From a virus: DNA of 64,000 bases. The DNA lies in the IMG/VR virus record IMGVR_UViG_3300024999_000096, positions 1 through 64,000 of that record, one strand, 5' to 3'. The position numbers and the translations under genes were made by a program. The notes beneath the pieces were generated by a model. The model had not been told where the DNA came from and ran no database searches. It saw nothing but the letters and a program-made list of their open reading frames with translations. How positions within the stretch are numbered: the stretch's first letter is position 1; the number at the start of each line of letters is the position of its first letter. Positions 16,040-24,259 of the stretch are shown piece after piece.

Positions 16040-16092
16040 ATTATTCAAACTAAAAATAATTTAAACTCATAGAAAGGAAGTGATTCATATAA

Positions 16093-16320
16093 ATGAGGAT
16101 GCGCGGATACACACTCAAAGAAATGTCACAGATATTAACACAACACGGTTGGAAACCATCTCATAGAAAAAGTTCCCATATAACTTTCCAAAATGATGAT
16201 TCAATTAATCACATTACTTTGCCAGATCATGGTAAATCCATTGAGATTTGTAGGCCATTGGCAAAGAAGATACTCAAACAAGCAGGATTATTAGAATTTG
16301 CTTATGGATGTGAATATTAA
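16093..16320 (+). CDS. hicA: HicA-like mRNA interferase (75 aa)
   Basis: MRMRGYTLKEMSQILTQHGW opens like a HicA dsRNA-binding-fold toxin; the core SHRKSSHITFQ contains the catalytic His of the family, followed by HITLPDHGK and KKILKQAGL. HicA toxins cleave mRNA and are normally neutralised by HicB. No HicB-like gene is seen next to it (neighbours encode 25 and 39 aa), so it is a solo copy or uses an unrelated antitoxin. SD GAAAGGAAG is 8-10 nt upstream. Confidence 0.8.
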   Translation: MRMRGYTLKEMSQILTQHGWKPSHRKSSHITFQNDDSINHITLPDHGKSIEICRPLAKKILKQAGLLEFAYGCEY

Positions 16321-16411
16321 TACATATTATAAAAATAAAATATTTAAATCATGCATTATCTCTTTAAATTGTAATATATTAAATCATAAATAAATTTAAG
16401 GAGTGATAATA

Positions 16412-16531
16412 ATGAAAAGAAAACTCTTCATTGCTCTTCTAATCATCTTATCTATCGCGATGTATGTTAGTGTCAATGATGATGGTAAAGAAGCTTACAG
16501 GTCTAATTCTGGGCTTACAGTTAAGATATGA
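16412..16531 (+). CDS. 39-aa signal-anchored microprotein
   Basis: SD AAGGAGTG precedes ATG 16412. MKRKLFIALLIILSIAMYVS is a textbook signal/anchor sequence; the remaining 19 residues are polar and probably extracellular. A secreted or membrane peptide with unknown role. Confidence 0.6.
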   Translation: MKRKLFIALLIILSIAMYVSVNDDGKEAYRSNSGLTVKI

Positions 16532-16551
16532 TGATAGGATGGTGATTGTAA

Positions 16552-17232
16552 ATGGCTAGAGTAAAGAAATCTGAAACTTTTACAAAAACATGTAAAGAAT
16601 GTGGTACTCCTGCTATTAAAAATTCTATTGAATGTGCCTCATGTGGTGCTGAATTAAAAACTAGTAATGGTATGGGTACAGTGGAACCGATAAGAAACAA
16701 AAAAGATATTGAAGCAATGAAGGTATATCTTAAATCAAAATCTCTAAGAGACTGGGCATTGTTTGTGTTAGGAATTAATTCAGCCTTGCGGATTTCTGAT
16801 TTACTTGATTTAGAGGTATCAGATGTTTGCGATGAGTCAGGAAAGATTAGAGATCGGATAAAAGTACGTGAAATTAAGACTGGAAAAGGAAAGGACTTTC
16901 CATTTAGCAAAAAGGTAATAGAGTCATTAAATGAATATATTTCTACAACACAACCTAAAACAACCTTATTTCCTTCTAGAAAAGGAGGTACTGTGATTAC
17001 GAGACAGCATACCCACCGTATACTAAGTGAAGCAGCACATGCAGTAGGTATTAAGGAAACTATATCTAATCACAGCATGAGGAAATCATGGGCATTCCAT
17101 GCTTATGAATCTGGTGTAGATATTACTAGAATACAATCTGCTTTAAATCACTCCAGTCCAAAGGAAACCTTGCGTTATATTGGAATCACTCAGAATGAAT
17201 TAGACAATGTCTACTTAGATTTAAATTTATAA
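16552..17232 (+). CDS. tyrosine recombinase with N-terminal zinc ribbon (226 aa)
   Basis: Residues 14-31 hold a zinc ribbon (C14, C17, C28, C31). The rest is a complete catalytic domain of a phage-integrase-type recombinase: R80 (ALRISDLL), K109/K112 (IKTGKGK), H174-x2-R177 (NHSMRKSW), H200 (LNHSS) and nucleophile Y209 (ETLRYIG). The usual SAM-like N-terminal core-binding domain is absent or replaced by the ribbon, so the enzyme is unusually compact. It could act in dimer resolution or inversion rather than as the main integrase. SD is weak (GATGGTGATT). Followed by the broken HNH gene. Confidence 0.85.
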   Translation: MARVKKSETFTKTCKECGTPAIKNSIECASCGAELKTSNGMGTVEPIRNKKDIEAMKVYLKSKSLRDWALFVLGINSALRISDLLDLEVSDVCDESGKIRDRIKVREIKTGKGKDFPFSKKVIESLNEYISTTQPKTTLFPSRKGGTVITRQHTHRILSEAAHAVGIKETISNHSMRKSWAFHAYESGVDITRIQSALNHSSPKETLRYIGITQNELDNVYLDLNL

Positions 17233-17274
17233 AAAATCTAAAAAATAAATATATGAAAGGTGGTTCAATACATA

Positions 17275-17847
17275 ATGTGCGAAAGAATCTATACCAATTC
17301 AGAACTTACCATAATTAAAAACTTCAAAAAAATCCAATCCTCATATATGTGCCTATTGTAATAAATCTATTCCTTCTACTGAAACTGTAACAATTGATCA
17401 TAAAATTCCAGTGTGCAAAGGAGGAAAAACTATTCCAGAAAATCTAACAATATCTTGCTATCCATGTAATCGTGAGAAAGATGATATGACTGTTGAAGAA
17501 TATGTAATTTATAAACAAAAGCAAGATAATATGTTAGAAAATTATGAGGTAAACATTGTTATAAATGAATTAGTTGTTATGCATAATAATATCATCAAAA
17601 GAATTGGGGCAGTAAATGATGAATACAATTTAGTAGACAAAGAAATAACTTCTTTACAACATGATATAATGTGGAGTAAATTTAATGCTTCTGAAGGATA
17701 TTTATTGGCGAAGGTTATGGTGGATGTACGGCTAGTGATAAATTCTTTGATAGTATTGTGGAAATTGAAGATGAAACATTTGATGATGCCGTTAAGGAAT
17801 ATAAACAATGGTGGGGAATTCATGATTATCCTCAGTTAGTTAAATAA
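17275..17847 (+). pseudogene. HNH endonuclease gene with two compensating frameshifts
   Basis: From ATG 17275 (SD AAAGGTGG) the frame gives MCERIYTNSELTIIKNFKK and then stops. After the A7 run at about 17326-17332 the frame of a clear HNH domain takes over: HICAYCNKS, VTIDHKIPVCKGG, NLTISCYPCNREK (Cys pairs and the DH catalytic pair). At about 17698-17706 (GGATATTTATTGG) the reading shifts back to the first frame, FIGEGYGGCTAS... to TAA 17847. One extra A and one missing T would restore a single 190-aa protein. Real decay, slippage or assembly error cannot be separated here. Follows the recombinase gene. Confidence 0.75.
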
Positions 17848-17870
17848 GAATTGAAGGGAAGGTACATAAG

Positions 17871-18290
17871 ATGAGTTACAAAGAATGTTTAGGATTGGCA
17901 GGAGCAGAGGTATTAGTATTTAAAAATTTCGGAAGTTATCAAGGAGATTGGTGGGCAAAAGTTAATTACCAAGGAGAAACAGGATGGGTACATGGTAGTT
18001 TTGGATCATGTTCAGGATGTGATGCTTTTGAAGCAGAATTTTGGGGAGAAAGTCATTACGAAGATGAAGAAAACTACAACGAGTATCATGATTATTATGA
18101 TTTAAAAGACGGATGTGCAAAATGTGACGAATTGAAAATTAAGTTGATTGAATTTGGAAAAGGATATTTGGATGGAATTATGAGTCAAGAAGATGCTGTT
18201 AAAATAGCTTCAGAAAATCTTGAATGGGATATGGACGCTCAAGAAATGATTGATTTTGTTAAATTAAATAATATTGGAGGGATTGAATAA
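17871..18290 (+). CDS. hypothetical protein (139 aa)
   Basis: SD GAAGGGAAGG precedes ATG 17871. N-terminal half is Gly/Trp-rich and beta-like (GDWWAKVNYQGETGWVHG), similar in style to SH3-type domains; then SCSGCDAF, CAKCDELK, two CxxC pairs, and a helical acidic C-terminus. Possibly a zinc-stabilised phage protein. Confidence 0.7.
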   Translation: MSYKECLGLAGAEVLVFKNFGSYQGDWWAKVNYQGETGWVHGSFGSCSGCDAFEAEFWGESHYEDEENYNEYHDYYDLKDGCAKCDELKIKLIEFGKGYLDGIMSQEDAVKIASENLEWDMDAQEMIDFVKLNNIGGIE

Positions 18291-18628
18291 TGAAAGAGGA
18301 AAAATTATTATTACAATTTGTAGATGGTGGGATTGTAGATATTAAACAAGATAATTGGAGTTCGCCAGGATGCGAAACATGTGATTATGGCAGTAGCTAT
18401 GTAAATGAATTGAGTGTCTATTTGACAAAATATAAAATTACAGCAGAAGTAGATCAGATGTATAATTATCTTTTGAGTGATGGAGATTTGTTTAAGATTT
18501 TTCTTCGTAATATTGAAGAGATAAAAACAATGACCGAAATGGAATTTATTAAATGGTTTGAATCCCAAATTAAATCTTATACAGATGACAATGGAGCAGG
18601 AGTAGAGTATAGGTATACAAATAATTAG
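18290..18628 (+). CDS. hypothetical protein (112 aa)
   Basis: Start overlaps the previous stop (TAATG) with SD TTGGAGGG inside that gene. Residues 10-35 beta-like with CETC; the remainder is helical and acidic. It is likely co-translated with the upstream gene. Confidence 0.7.
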   Translation: MKEEKLLLQFVDGGIVDIKQDNWSSPGCETCDYGSSYVNELSVYLTKYKITAEVDQMYNYLLSDGDLFKIFLRNIEEIKTMTEMEFIKWFESQIKSYTDDNGAGVEYRYTNN

Positions 18629-18674
18629 TTAAAACTTAGCATTCGCGGTAAAATAATTAAGAAAGGATTCATAT

Positions 18675-19247
18675 ATGCAAGCACAACTAAAACCACAAAC
18701 TCAAAATATAAAACTTATCCAACCTAAAGTATTTAATTTCCGTAAACATTGGTCTAAAAAAGTAAAACCATATTTATTTCATAAAGATGTTCAATATGCT
18801 TTAGATTATGGTATGAATTTAATGATGGAATTATGGCGATATGAAAATAAAATCACTAATGAAAAATTAGAATCAATAAATGAATACATGAAAGATTGGT
18901 ACTCATGGATTCCAGGTAGTCCTCCATATCATAAAACATCCTCTGATTATTGGTGTTATCATCGAAAACCATTGAAACATTCAGTAGGTTGGTATCAATG
19001 TAGGCATTGTTGTCATTGGATTTGCTATTTTTGCATCGAATTAGGAATGAAAATATATCCTCAACTTGATTGGTATATTATATCTGGTAGAAGACATTCT
19101 GTAGCAGTTGGATTTAAGTATGGTCAACCTTATATGATATTTGATATACTGAATTTCGAGGATATGTCAGCAGAGAATATCTTAGATTTTGCTGATAAAA
19201 AGATGACTAAGAAAAATTATGAAAAGAAATGGAAGAATAAAAGGTAA
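18675..19247 (+). CDS. Cys/His-rich hypothetical protein (190 aa)
   Basis: SD AAGAAAGGA precedes ATG 18675. Contains YWCYHRKP, YQCRHCCHWICYFC and SGRRHSVAVGF. The dense Cys/His group near residues 108-122 suggests a metal site. Basic at both ends. No family is recognised. Confidence 0.7.
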   Translation: MQAQLKPQTQNIKLIQPKVFNFRKHWSKKVKPYLFHKDVQYALDYGMNLMMELWRYENKITNEKLESINEYMKDWYSWIPGSPPYHKTSSDYWCYHRKPLKHSVGWYQCRHCCHWICYFCIELGMKIYPQLDWYIISGRRHSVAVGFKYGQPYMIFDILNFEDMSAENILDFADKKMTKKNYEKKWKNKR

Positions 19248-19273
19248 ATAGAAGGAAGAAAGGATGATTAATT

Positions 19274-19447
19274 ATGCGTGAACTAGATGAACTTATCAAC
19301 TTGATCACTGAAATCAATAGTGATCGGTATTTATCTTATCAAGAAAGAAAAGATAAACTAAAAGAACTTAATTTAACATATGAAGAAATGGAATCTATTT
19401 TAATGTCTGCGTGTGAAGTCTGGACTAGCATAAAGGAGGAAAATTAA
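19274..19447 (+). CDS. helical hypothetical protein (57 aa)
   Basis: SD AGAAAGGATG precedes ATG 19274. Entirely helical and charged (YQERKDKLKELNLTYEEM). Its 3' end carries the SD of the next gene, which starts 1 nt after its stop. Confidence 0.65.
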   Translation: MRELDELINLITEINSDRYLSYQERKDKLKELNLTYEEMESILMSACEVWTSIKEEN

Positions 19448-19672
19448 ATGTTAAGTGCTAAATTTGAATTTGATTTCTCTGATGATAAACTTATTTCTAG
19501 ACTTATCAAGGAATATAATGAATGTCAAAGTAAAGATTCAGATATTGTTTTAAATCTTAAAGGTCATGAACTGCAAGCTATATTAATTAATTTGGTTTCA
19601 GGTAGAATACCTTATCAAGTATGTATGAATTACTTTATGCCCGAATTAGCAAATAAGCAATCGAAAAATTAA
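19448..19672 (+). CDS. hypothetical protein (74 aa)
   Basis: SD AAAGGAGG precedes ATG 19448. Acidic N-terminus, hydrophobic middle (HELQAILINLVSGRI). No motif is recognised. Confidence 0.7.
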   Translation: MLSAKFEFDFSDDKLISRLIKEYNECQSKDSDIVLNLKGHELQAILINLVSGRIPYQVCMNYFMPELANKQSKN

Positions 19673-19716
19673 ATCCAAACAAACTGCGATTTAAATGGGA
19701 AATAGGGGGTGATAAA

Positions 19717-19911
19717 ATGTATCTATGCAAATATATAAAATATACTTATAAAGGATATGAATGTCCATATAAAGAGCAAAATGATCATCTTACAATTAAG
19801 GCAATAAATAAAAATGATTACAAAAATTATATTATAAATCATGTTAATTGTCCTAATGACGTTAAGCATGATAAAAATGGGTCGGCTATATGTTATATTA
19901 TTGAAGAATAA
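19717..19911 (+). CDS. cysteine-containing protein (64 aa)
   Basis: SD AGGGGGTGATAA precedes ATG 19717. Four Cys (MYLCKYIKYTYKGYECPYKE, VNCPND, AICYI) again suggest one zinc site. Basic and Tyr-rich. Confidence 0.65.
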   Translation: MYLCKYIKYTYKGYECPYKEQNDHLTIKAINKNDYKNYIINHVNCPNDVKHDKNGSAICYIIEE

Positions 19912-19959
19912 ACACTTAAAAAGTCAGTTTGTTTGGATTTACGAAAGGAGAAATTTACT

Positions 19960-20067
19960 ATGCCATTACTAAGTTTTAAAGAAATGTTAAAGGAGATACA
20001 AGAAGAAGGGTTTTGTAATCTTCCTCTGAATTGTATAAGTGGTGAAGAATATGAAGAATGGTTATGA
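19960..20067 (+). CDS. 35-aa microprotein
   Basis: SD GAAAGGAG precedes ATG 19960. The end is a short tandem duplication (TATGAAGAATGGTT repeated at about 20050 and 20064), one copy giving EEYEEWL before the stop, so the C-terminus may be a recent slippage product. Confidence 0.5.
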   Translation: MPLLSFKEMLKEIQEEGFCNLPLNCISGEEYEEWL

Positions 20068-20109
20068 AGAATGGTTAAGAAAAGATAAAACTGAGGAGGA
20101 ACAAATCAA

Positions 20110-20298
20110 ATGAAAATAACTACAATTATGGAAACAACAAAGCAAGAGAAAACTATCATCTATGATGCTCTACAAGTCTACATCAATCATCTCACCAAAA
20201 TGCTATCAGACAGTCCAGAAGGTACTTCTAAGACACTAATCATTACAACACTAACAAATACCAATCGCCTATTATCTGAGATGGAATTAAGCATGTAA
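20110..20298 (+). CDS. hypothetical helical protein (62 aa)
   Basis: SD GAGGAGG precedes ATG 20110. Helical with Thr-rich segments (TSKTLIITTLTNTNRL). No family is recognised. Confidence 0.65.
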   Translation: MKITTIMETTKQEKTIIYDALQVYINHLTKMLSDSPEGTSKTLIITTLTNTNRLLSEMELSM

Positions 20299-20313
20299 AG
20301 GAGCATAAACAAA

Positions 20314-20472
20314 ATGTCTGAAACAGAATTATTAATCCAAGAAACTATTATCTATTTATTGGAAATTAGAAAAGATTATTCTAATAGTGTTGCAATGGAT
20401 GATGTAGGTAAAGTAAGGACGCTAACCAATGCTGTAGAATTATTGCATCAGTATTTAGGTTTAATGCATTAA
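20314..20472 (+). CDS. hypothetical helical protein (52 aa)
   Basis: SD AAAGGAG precedes ATG 20314. It resembles its upstream neighbour in size and helical pattern (ELLIQETIIYLLEIRKDY, AVELLHQYLGLMH), suggesting a diverged tandem pair. Confidence 0.6.
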   Translation: MSETELLIQETIIYLLEIRKDYSNSVAMDDVGKVRTLTNAVELLHQYLGLMH

Positions 20473-20493
20473 AGAAAAGAGCAAAGTAATATT

Positions 20494-20649
20494 ATGATGT
20501 CAAATACATGTATTTCTTGTTTAAGATATGATAATTGCTATTCTAAAGGTAAACTATGTGATATTCTAAACAATGATTATCATTATTATGAAGAAGATCC
20601 AATATCAAAAGATTGGAATAATGGTCATTGGGATGATAGTGGAGAATAA
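20494..20649 (+). CDS. C4 zinc microprotein (51 aa)
   Basis: ATG 20494 (or 20497) after a weak AAAGAGCAAAG. CISCLRYDNCYSKGKLC gives four Cys as in 12802/14374/24260. The acidic tail is rich in Asp and Tyr. Confidence 0.55.
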   Translation: MMSNTCISCLRYDNCYSKGKLCDILNNDYHYYEEDPISKDWNNGHWDDSGE

Positions 20650-20678
20650 TTAAAGAAAGGAATCAGATGAATTAAATT

Positions 20679-20867
20679 ATGAGAATAAAAATAATCAAAG
20701 CAAGTTCAGATTCATTATGGTATTCTGAAAAACACGAAAATTGTATTGGTAAAGAATATGTAGTTTTAAATTCTGGGACAAATAAATATGGTTTATATTA
20801 TATAGTTAAACATAGTGGGATATTTAGTTATACCGTTGAAGTAGAAGATTGTATTTTAGTCAATTAA
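20679..20867 (+). CDS. hypothetical beta protein (62 aa)
   Basis: SD GAAAGGAAT precedes ATG 20679. Alternating strands (KEYVVLNSGTNKYGLYYIV, GIFSYTVEVEDCILV) fit a small beta barrel. Similar small phage proteins exist without function. Confidence 0.65.
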   Translation: MRIKIIKASSDSLWYSEKHENCIGKEYVVLNSGTNKYGLYYIVKHSGIFSYTVEVEDCILVN

Positions 20868-20909
20868 AATTCCACACTTATCGGATAATAAGAAAGAAGG
20901 TTAAAGATA

Positions 20910-21245
20910 ATGATTCGTGTTAATTATACACAAGAAGGAAATCCTATTTCAGATTGGGAAGTAAATAAATTTGTTTCTGAATTAATAAAGTTTAACAAAA
21001 AACATGAAATGAAAAATATGATAAATATATCTACTGAAAATGTAGTACATGCTTTTAGATTTGCTGTAGTAAATAAAGATATTGCATTAGATGATATTAC
21101 TTTTTATCATGATGGAGAAAAATTAAATCTAACTAAATATGGTACTTGTGACCCGTGGCCTAAAGATTATCTGTGCTTTCAAGATAATTTAATGAGAGCA
21201 ATGGTAAAAGCACAATGTAAAATAAGAAAGGAAGAAAATAAATGA
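20910..21245 (+). CDS. hypothetical protein (111 aa)
   Basis: SD GAAAGAAGG precedes ATG 20910. Mixed alpha/beta with GTCDPWPKDYLCF near residue 85. It overlaps the next start by 4 nt (ATGA). Confidence 0.7.
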   Translation: MIRVNYTQEGNPISDWEVNKFVSELIKFNKKHEMKNMINISTENVVHAFRFAVVNKDIALDDITFYHDGEKLNLTKYGTCDPWPKDYLCFQDNLMRAMVKAQCKIRKEENK

Positions 21246-21646
21246 GTATAATTCATACAATACCAAGTCCTAAATGGCCAAAACCATTAATGGAGGGATG
21301 TGCAATGAAACAGTTTAAAAAATGCTCAATCCTTAAAGAAACAAACACTCACTATTCAGACTCATCAGATAAACTTTGCAACATTCTTCCATTTGGAGAA
21401 ATGGATCGTACAGATGGTAAATATACACATGGAGATATAATGCCAATGACTGATGAAGATAAGGCAAGAGATAGAGAGGAGATTAAAATATATGTGGAAA
21501 ATAAAGAAATCGCTTTTAAACTAATATGTTCTTGTGGGAATGTAATTAGGGGCATTGTTGGAGGAAAATATGATAGTGATAAATTACATTGTGATTGTGG
21601 TTTAGTTTGGAAAGTAAATAAACCTTATAGAGAGGATGATAAATAA
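21242..21646 (+). CDS. zinc-binding hypothetical protein (134 aa)
   Basis: ATG 21242 has SD AGAAAGGAAG and overlaps the previous stop. The C-terminal segment CSCGNVIRGIVGG plus CDCGLVW is a ribbon-like CxC...CxC. ATG 21305 behind GGAGGG could give a shorter form. Confidence 0.65.
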   Translation: MSIIHTIPSPKWPKPLMEGCAMKQFKKCSILKETNTHYSDSSDKLCNILPFGEMDRTDGKYTHGDIMPMTDEDKARDREEIKIYVENKEIAFKLICSCGNVIRGIVGGKYDSDKLHCDCGLVWKVNKPYREDDK

Positions 21647-21647
21647 T

Positions 21648-21971
21648 ATGAAACAATGTATAGATTCAAACCAATTAAAAGAATTAAATCCAGACCAATT
21701 TAGAAACCTATGTAAGTTAGTAGGAGATAAATATCATTATGATAATACAGATGAGCAAATCAATAAAGCATTTCAGAAAGAATATTTGACAATGTATATT
21801 TCAATATTGGAAAAGACTAATATTGGTAAAATGTTAGAAATATTATTAGGTTGTAGTTGTATAGATTGTACAATGAGACTACTAGATGAACGAGTGAGAG
21901 GTAAAATCTATGGTATGGAATTGCGTGATGCTCTATGGGTGTTAATTAAAGAATATTTGAATACAGATTAA
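21648..21971 (+). CDS. hypothetical helical protein (107 aa)
   Basis: SD AGAGGATG selects ATG 21648. A helical domain with GCSCIDCTMRL in the centre. No family is recognised. Confidence 0.7.
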   Translation: MKQCIDSNQLKELNPDQFRNLCKLVGDKYHYDNTDEQINKAFQKEYLTMYISILEKTNIGKMLEILLGCSCIDCTMRLLDERVRGKIYGMELRDALWVLIKEYLNTD

Positions 21972-22016
21972 ATTCGTTCTTTCATGCTACTTGGGAATAA
22001 GAAAGGAAGTGATAAA

Positions 22017-22373
22017 ATGTTCTCAGTTTACAATTACTTAAACAATGGCAAACAACCAATATTTAAAGAATGCACAGATGAAAATAATGAGAAATATGAA
22101 GGTGCTTTTTGTCCATATTGTGGTGAGCAAATGTATTATACTGAATGTTATTTGAAAACTCCTATTAAAAATGAAGAATATGATCCAAATGATATATGTA
22201 GTAGTCAGACAATCGCATTTAATAAAATTATAGATTGTATTAAATTACCAGAAGAAAATTATAATGGTTGTGGGGCTAAATTTTCATTAGATAATGAAGA
22301 AATAGGTTATTATGAATATACTAGTAAAGGTTATGTAACTACTTCTTGTTCTTCGATTTTGGAAGGAGAGTAA
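22017..22373 (+). CDS. zinc-ribbon hypothetical protein (118 aa)
   Basis: SD GAAAGGAAGTG selects ATG 22017. FCPYCGEQM is a ribbon knuckle; further Cys (ECYL, DICSS, IDCIK, NGCGA, SCSS) may complete a second site. Acidic. Confidence 0.7.
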   Translation: MFSVYNYLNNGKQPIFKECTDENNEKYEGAFCPYCGEQMYYTECYLKTPIKNEEYDPNDICSSQTIAFNKIIDCIKLPEENYNGCGAKFSLDNEEIGYYEYTSKGYVTTSCSSILEGE

Positions 22374-22376
22374 GTC

Positions 22377-22517
22377 ATGAAATTATTTATATTAGTTTAC
22401 CGCATTGGAGATAAAATGTTTCAAACAATTAATAATAGTCATGACCTTGAAAATAATTTGACAATGATTAACAACACAGATGATTCAGAAGTAGTTTCAA
22501 TTGAAACCATTAGATAA
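22377..22517 (+). CDS. 46-aa hypothetical protein
   Basis: ATG 22377 starts 3 nt after the preceding stop, with SD GGAAGGAGAG. Beta start MKLFILVYRIGD. Not in any family I know. Confidence 0.55.
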   Translation: MKLFILVYRIGDKMFQTINNSHDLENNLTMINNTDDSEVVSIETIR

Positions 22518-22565
22518 CAATATCCATTAAATTCTTTAATTGAATTGACGGAGAGGAGAATTTGT

Positions 22566-22802
22566 ATGACAAAACTAGAAAAAATATTAGAGTTAGGTAA
22601 GTATAATGCTGATGAACTGATTACTTTTGGATGTCCTATGGATTTTGGAATGAGAGGGGACACTTCTTTATGTCCTACTGGTTGTAAAACGTGTTGGAAT
22701 GAAGAATGTGAAGAGTCCCAGAAAAGCATTGATTTATTGGAGGAATTATATGAAAATATATGTTACAAATGCAGAAGTATTAAAGTTAAAGGAGTTTATT
22801 AA
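22566..22802 (+). CDS. cysteine-rich hypothetical protein (78 aa)
   Basis: SD GGAGAGGAG precedes ATG 22566. FGCPMDFG, CPTGCKTCWNEEC and ICYKC suggest zinc binding. Its last 53 nt overlap the next gene in another frame. Confidence 0.65.
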   Translation: MTKLEKILELGKYNADELITFGCPMDFGMRGDTSLCPTGCKTCWNEECEESQKSIDLLEELYENICYKCRSIKVKGVY

Positions 22803-22908
22803 AATAATCAATGATAAATTTGCAACACTATTATCCAGAAAAATTGCTAAAGCTCAATATGAATCAATGATAAGAAGAACTAAAAGTATTCGTGGTTATG
22901 ACAGATGA
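22750..22908 (+). CDS. basic hypothetical protein overlapping 22566 (52 aa)
   Basis: A strong SD (TTGGAGGAATT) places the start at ATG 22750 inside the end of the 22566 gene. The product is basic and helical (LLSRKIAKAQYESMIRRTK). Confidence 0.55.
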   Translation: MKIYVTNAEVLKLKEFIKIINDKFATLLSRKIAKAQYESMIRRTKSIRGYDR

Positions 22909-22981
22909 ATTATCCGATGGAATTGTCATTTTAATTTCCGAGAATTAAAATTATAAAAACCAAAAAGGAGACATAAACAAT

Positions 22982-23179
22982 ATGAAAAATCTAGAGTTGT
23001 TAGCAATTATATTAACAATGACTACAATTGGTTTTCTATCGTGTATTATTTCTACAAAACTGGCAAATAAAATAAATAAGAAGAAACATGAGGCTAATCA
23101 AAGTTTGAATATGTATATATTAGATTCTTTTAAGGTAACTGATCACGATAAATCTATAGATGATGTTTATAAAAACTAA
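22982..23179 (+). CDS. membrane-anchored hypothetical protein (65 aa)
   Basis: SD AAAAAGGAG precedes ATG 22982. A hydrophobic helix at residues 5-27 (LLAIILTMTTIGFLSCII) is followed by a basic then acidic cytoplasmic-type tail. Confidence 0.65.
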   Translation: MKNLELLAIILTMTTIGFLSCIISTKLANKINKKKHEANQSLNMYILDSFKVTDHDKSIDDVYKN

Positions 23180-23203
23180 TTTAAGTAAATTAATTATTTT
23201 TTA

Positions 23204-23232
23204 TTGACATGTATTTGATAATGTAGTATAAT
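23204..23232 (+). promoter_or_regulatory. consensus sigma-A promoter
   Basis: Perfect TTGACA (23204-23209), 17-nt spacer, perfect TATAAT (23227-23232), 33 nt before the 23265 gene. One of the strongest host-type promoters in the window. Confidence 0.9.
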
Positions 23233-23264
23233 TATTAAATAAGGAATTATGAGGAGGTGAAAAT

Positions 23265-23462
23265 ATGTTTGAAGATATTAAATGCTTATTTAAAGGTTGT
23301 AAATGGGTTTATGATAATGACTTTGCGGATGGATTAAATGGTAGAATATGTGGAAAAACATATATTTGTTCGCGTTGTGGTCTAATAAAGGATATTACAA
23401 TCCCTGATGGTAGAGTTTATATTAGACAGGGTGTTAAACCTTATAGGAAGGCTAATACATAA
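23265..23462 (+). CDS. DUF1660-like small prophage zinc protein (65 aa)
   Basis: SD GAGGAGGTG precedes ATG 23265, with a perfect promoter upstream. CLFKGCKWVY followed by C(GKTYI)CSRCG resembles the small prophage family with an N-terminal 'C..(F/L)..C.W' and a CxxCG ribbon. The basic C-terminus may bind nucleic acid. The family name is a pattern-based suggestion. Confidence 0.6.
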   Translation: MFEDIKCLFKGCKWVYDNDFADGLNGRICGKTYICSRCGLIKDITIPDGRVYIRQGVKPYRKANT

Positions 23463-23518
23463 ATAAAATATCTAAGTAAAAATTCTATTTTGTTATGGAG
23501 AAGGGATGAGAGAAATAC

Positions 23519-23740
23519 ATGAGTCAACCAGAAAAGTTTTATCAATTATATCTTAGAGAAAGAGTTATTCTTGATGATATAGATGATTATATTGATCAAT
23601 GGCATAATGGAGACAGCAAAGAGCAAATTTATAAATTCTTAGGTATGAGTCAAGACATTTATAGATTATGGGTTGAAACAAATTGTTTGCCAAAAACAAA
23701 TAATGATGAGGGAGGTTTTACATATGATCAAAGTAATTGA
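23519..23740 (+). CDS. hypothetical acidic protein (73 aa)
   Basis: ATG 23519 after GGGATGAG. Has a possible HTH-like stretch (SKEQIYKFLGMSQDIYRLWV). It overlaps the next gene by 17 nt. Confidence 0.65.
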   Translation: MSQPEKFYQLYLRERVILDDIDDYIDQWHNGDSKEQIYKFLGMSQDIYRLWVETNCLPKTNNDEGGFTYDQSN

Positions 23741-24005
23741 GACAAATCTATCAATAGATGAAGAAAACACAATCAAAGACCATCAATCCAGAGTAATTGA
23801 AGTTGAATCTTGGGAGCAATATGTTCAAGAAATAAAAGATTGCAAAGTAGTTATAAGAAATGCTTTTCTTGGGACATTACATGGTACTACAATTCCTACT
23901 GATGCAAAAATTTATGATTTAACTTATGATGAAAATCATTTGGATTGTGAAGTTATTAATCGGTTTGGGATTGCAAGCAGGAAATTGGCTTATAGAATTA
24001 AATAA
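23724..24005 (+). CDS. hypothetical protein (93 aa)
   Basis: A strong SD (GAGGGAGG) inside the previous gene selects ATG 23724. Mixed alpha/beta sequence with no motif recognised. Confidence 0.65.
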   Translation: MIKVIETNLSIDEENTIKDHQSRVIEVESWEQYVQEIKDCKVVIRNAFLGTLHGTTIPTDAKIYDLTYDENHLDCEVINRFGIASRKLAYRIK

Positions 24006-24025
24006 TTTAAAGGAGACTGAACAAT

Positions 24026-24232
24026 ATGTCCAAAACAACAAAAATGAATCCATACTGGATTACACCTCCTTACATAGACTTTGACGAACAAGATGATTTC
24101 TTAAATGAGATAATAGATGATGAAGAATCTAGAGCAAAAGAATTAGATTCACTTGTCTTAACATGGCCTGATAGAAATTTGATGCCATTGTCGAAAGGGA
24201 AAATGAAGATTATTAAGGGACTTAAGAAATAA
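24026..24232 (+). CDS. hypothetical acidic protein (68 aa)
   Basis: SD AAAGGAGACTG precedes ATG 24026. An acidic centre (DFDEQDDFLNEIIDDEESR) and basic tail (KGKMKIIKGLKK) give a strongly bipolar protein. No family is recognised. Confidence 0.65.
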   Translation: MSKTTKMNPYWITPPYIDFDEQDDFLNEIIDDEESRAKELDSLVLTWPDRNLMPLSKGKMKIIKGLKK

Positions 24233-24259
24233 AATTGAGGAATAAAGGAGGTGAAATTA

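Noticed and set aside
16521-16910. 129-codon open frame on the minus strand inside the recombinase gene
   Set aside because: The + strand frame has all catalytic residues of a tyrosine recombinase; the minus frame has no SD or sensible protein character and is a shadow.
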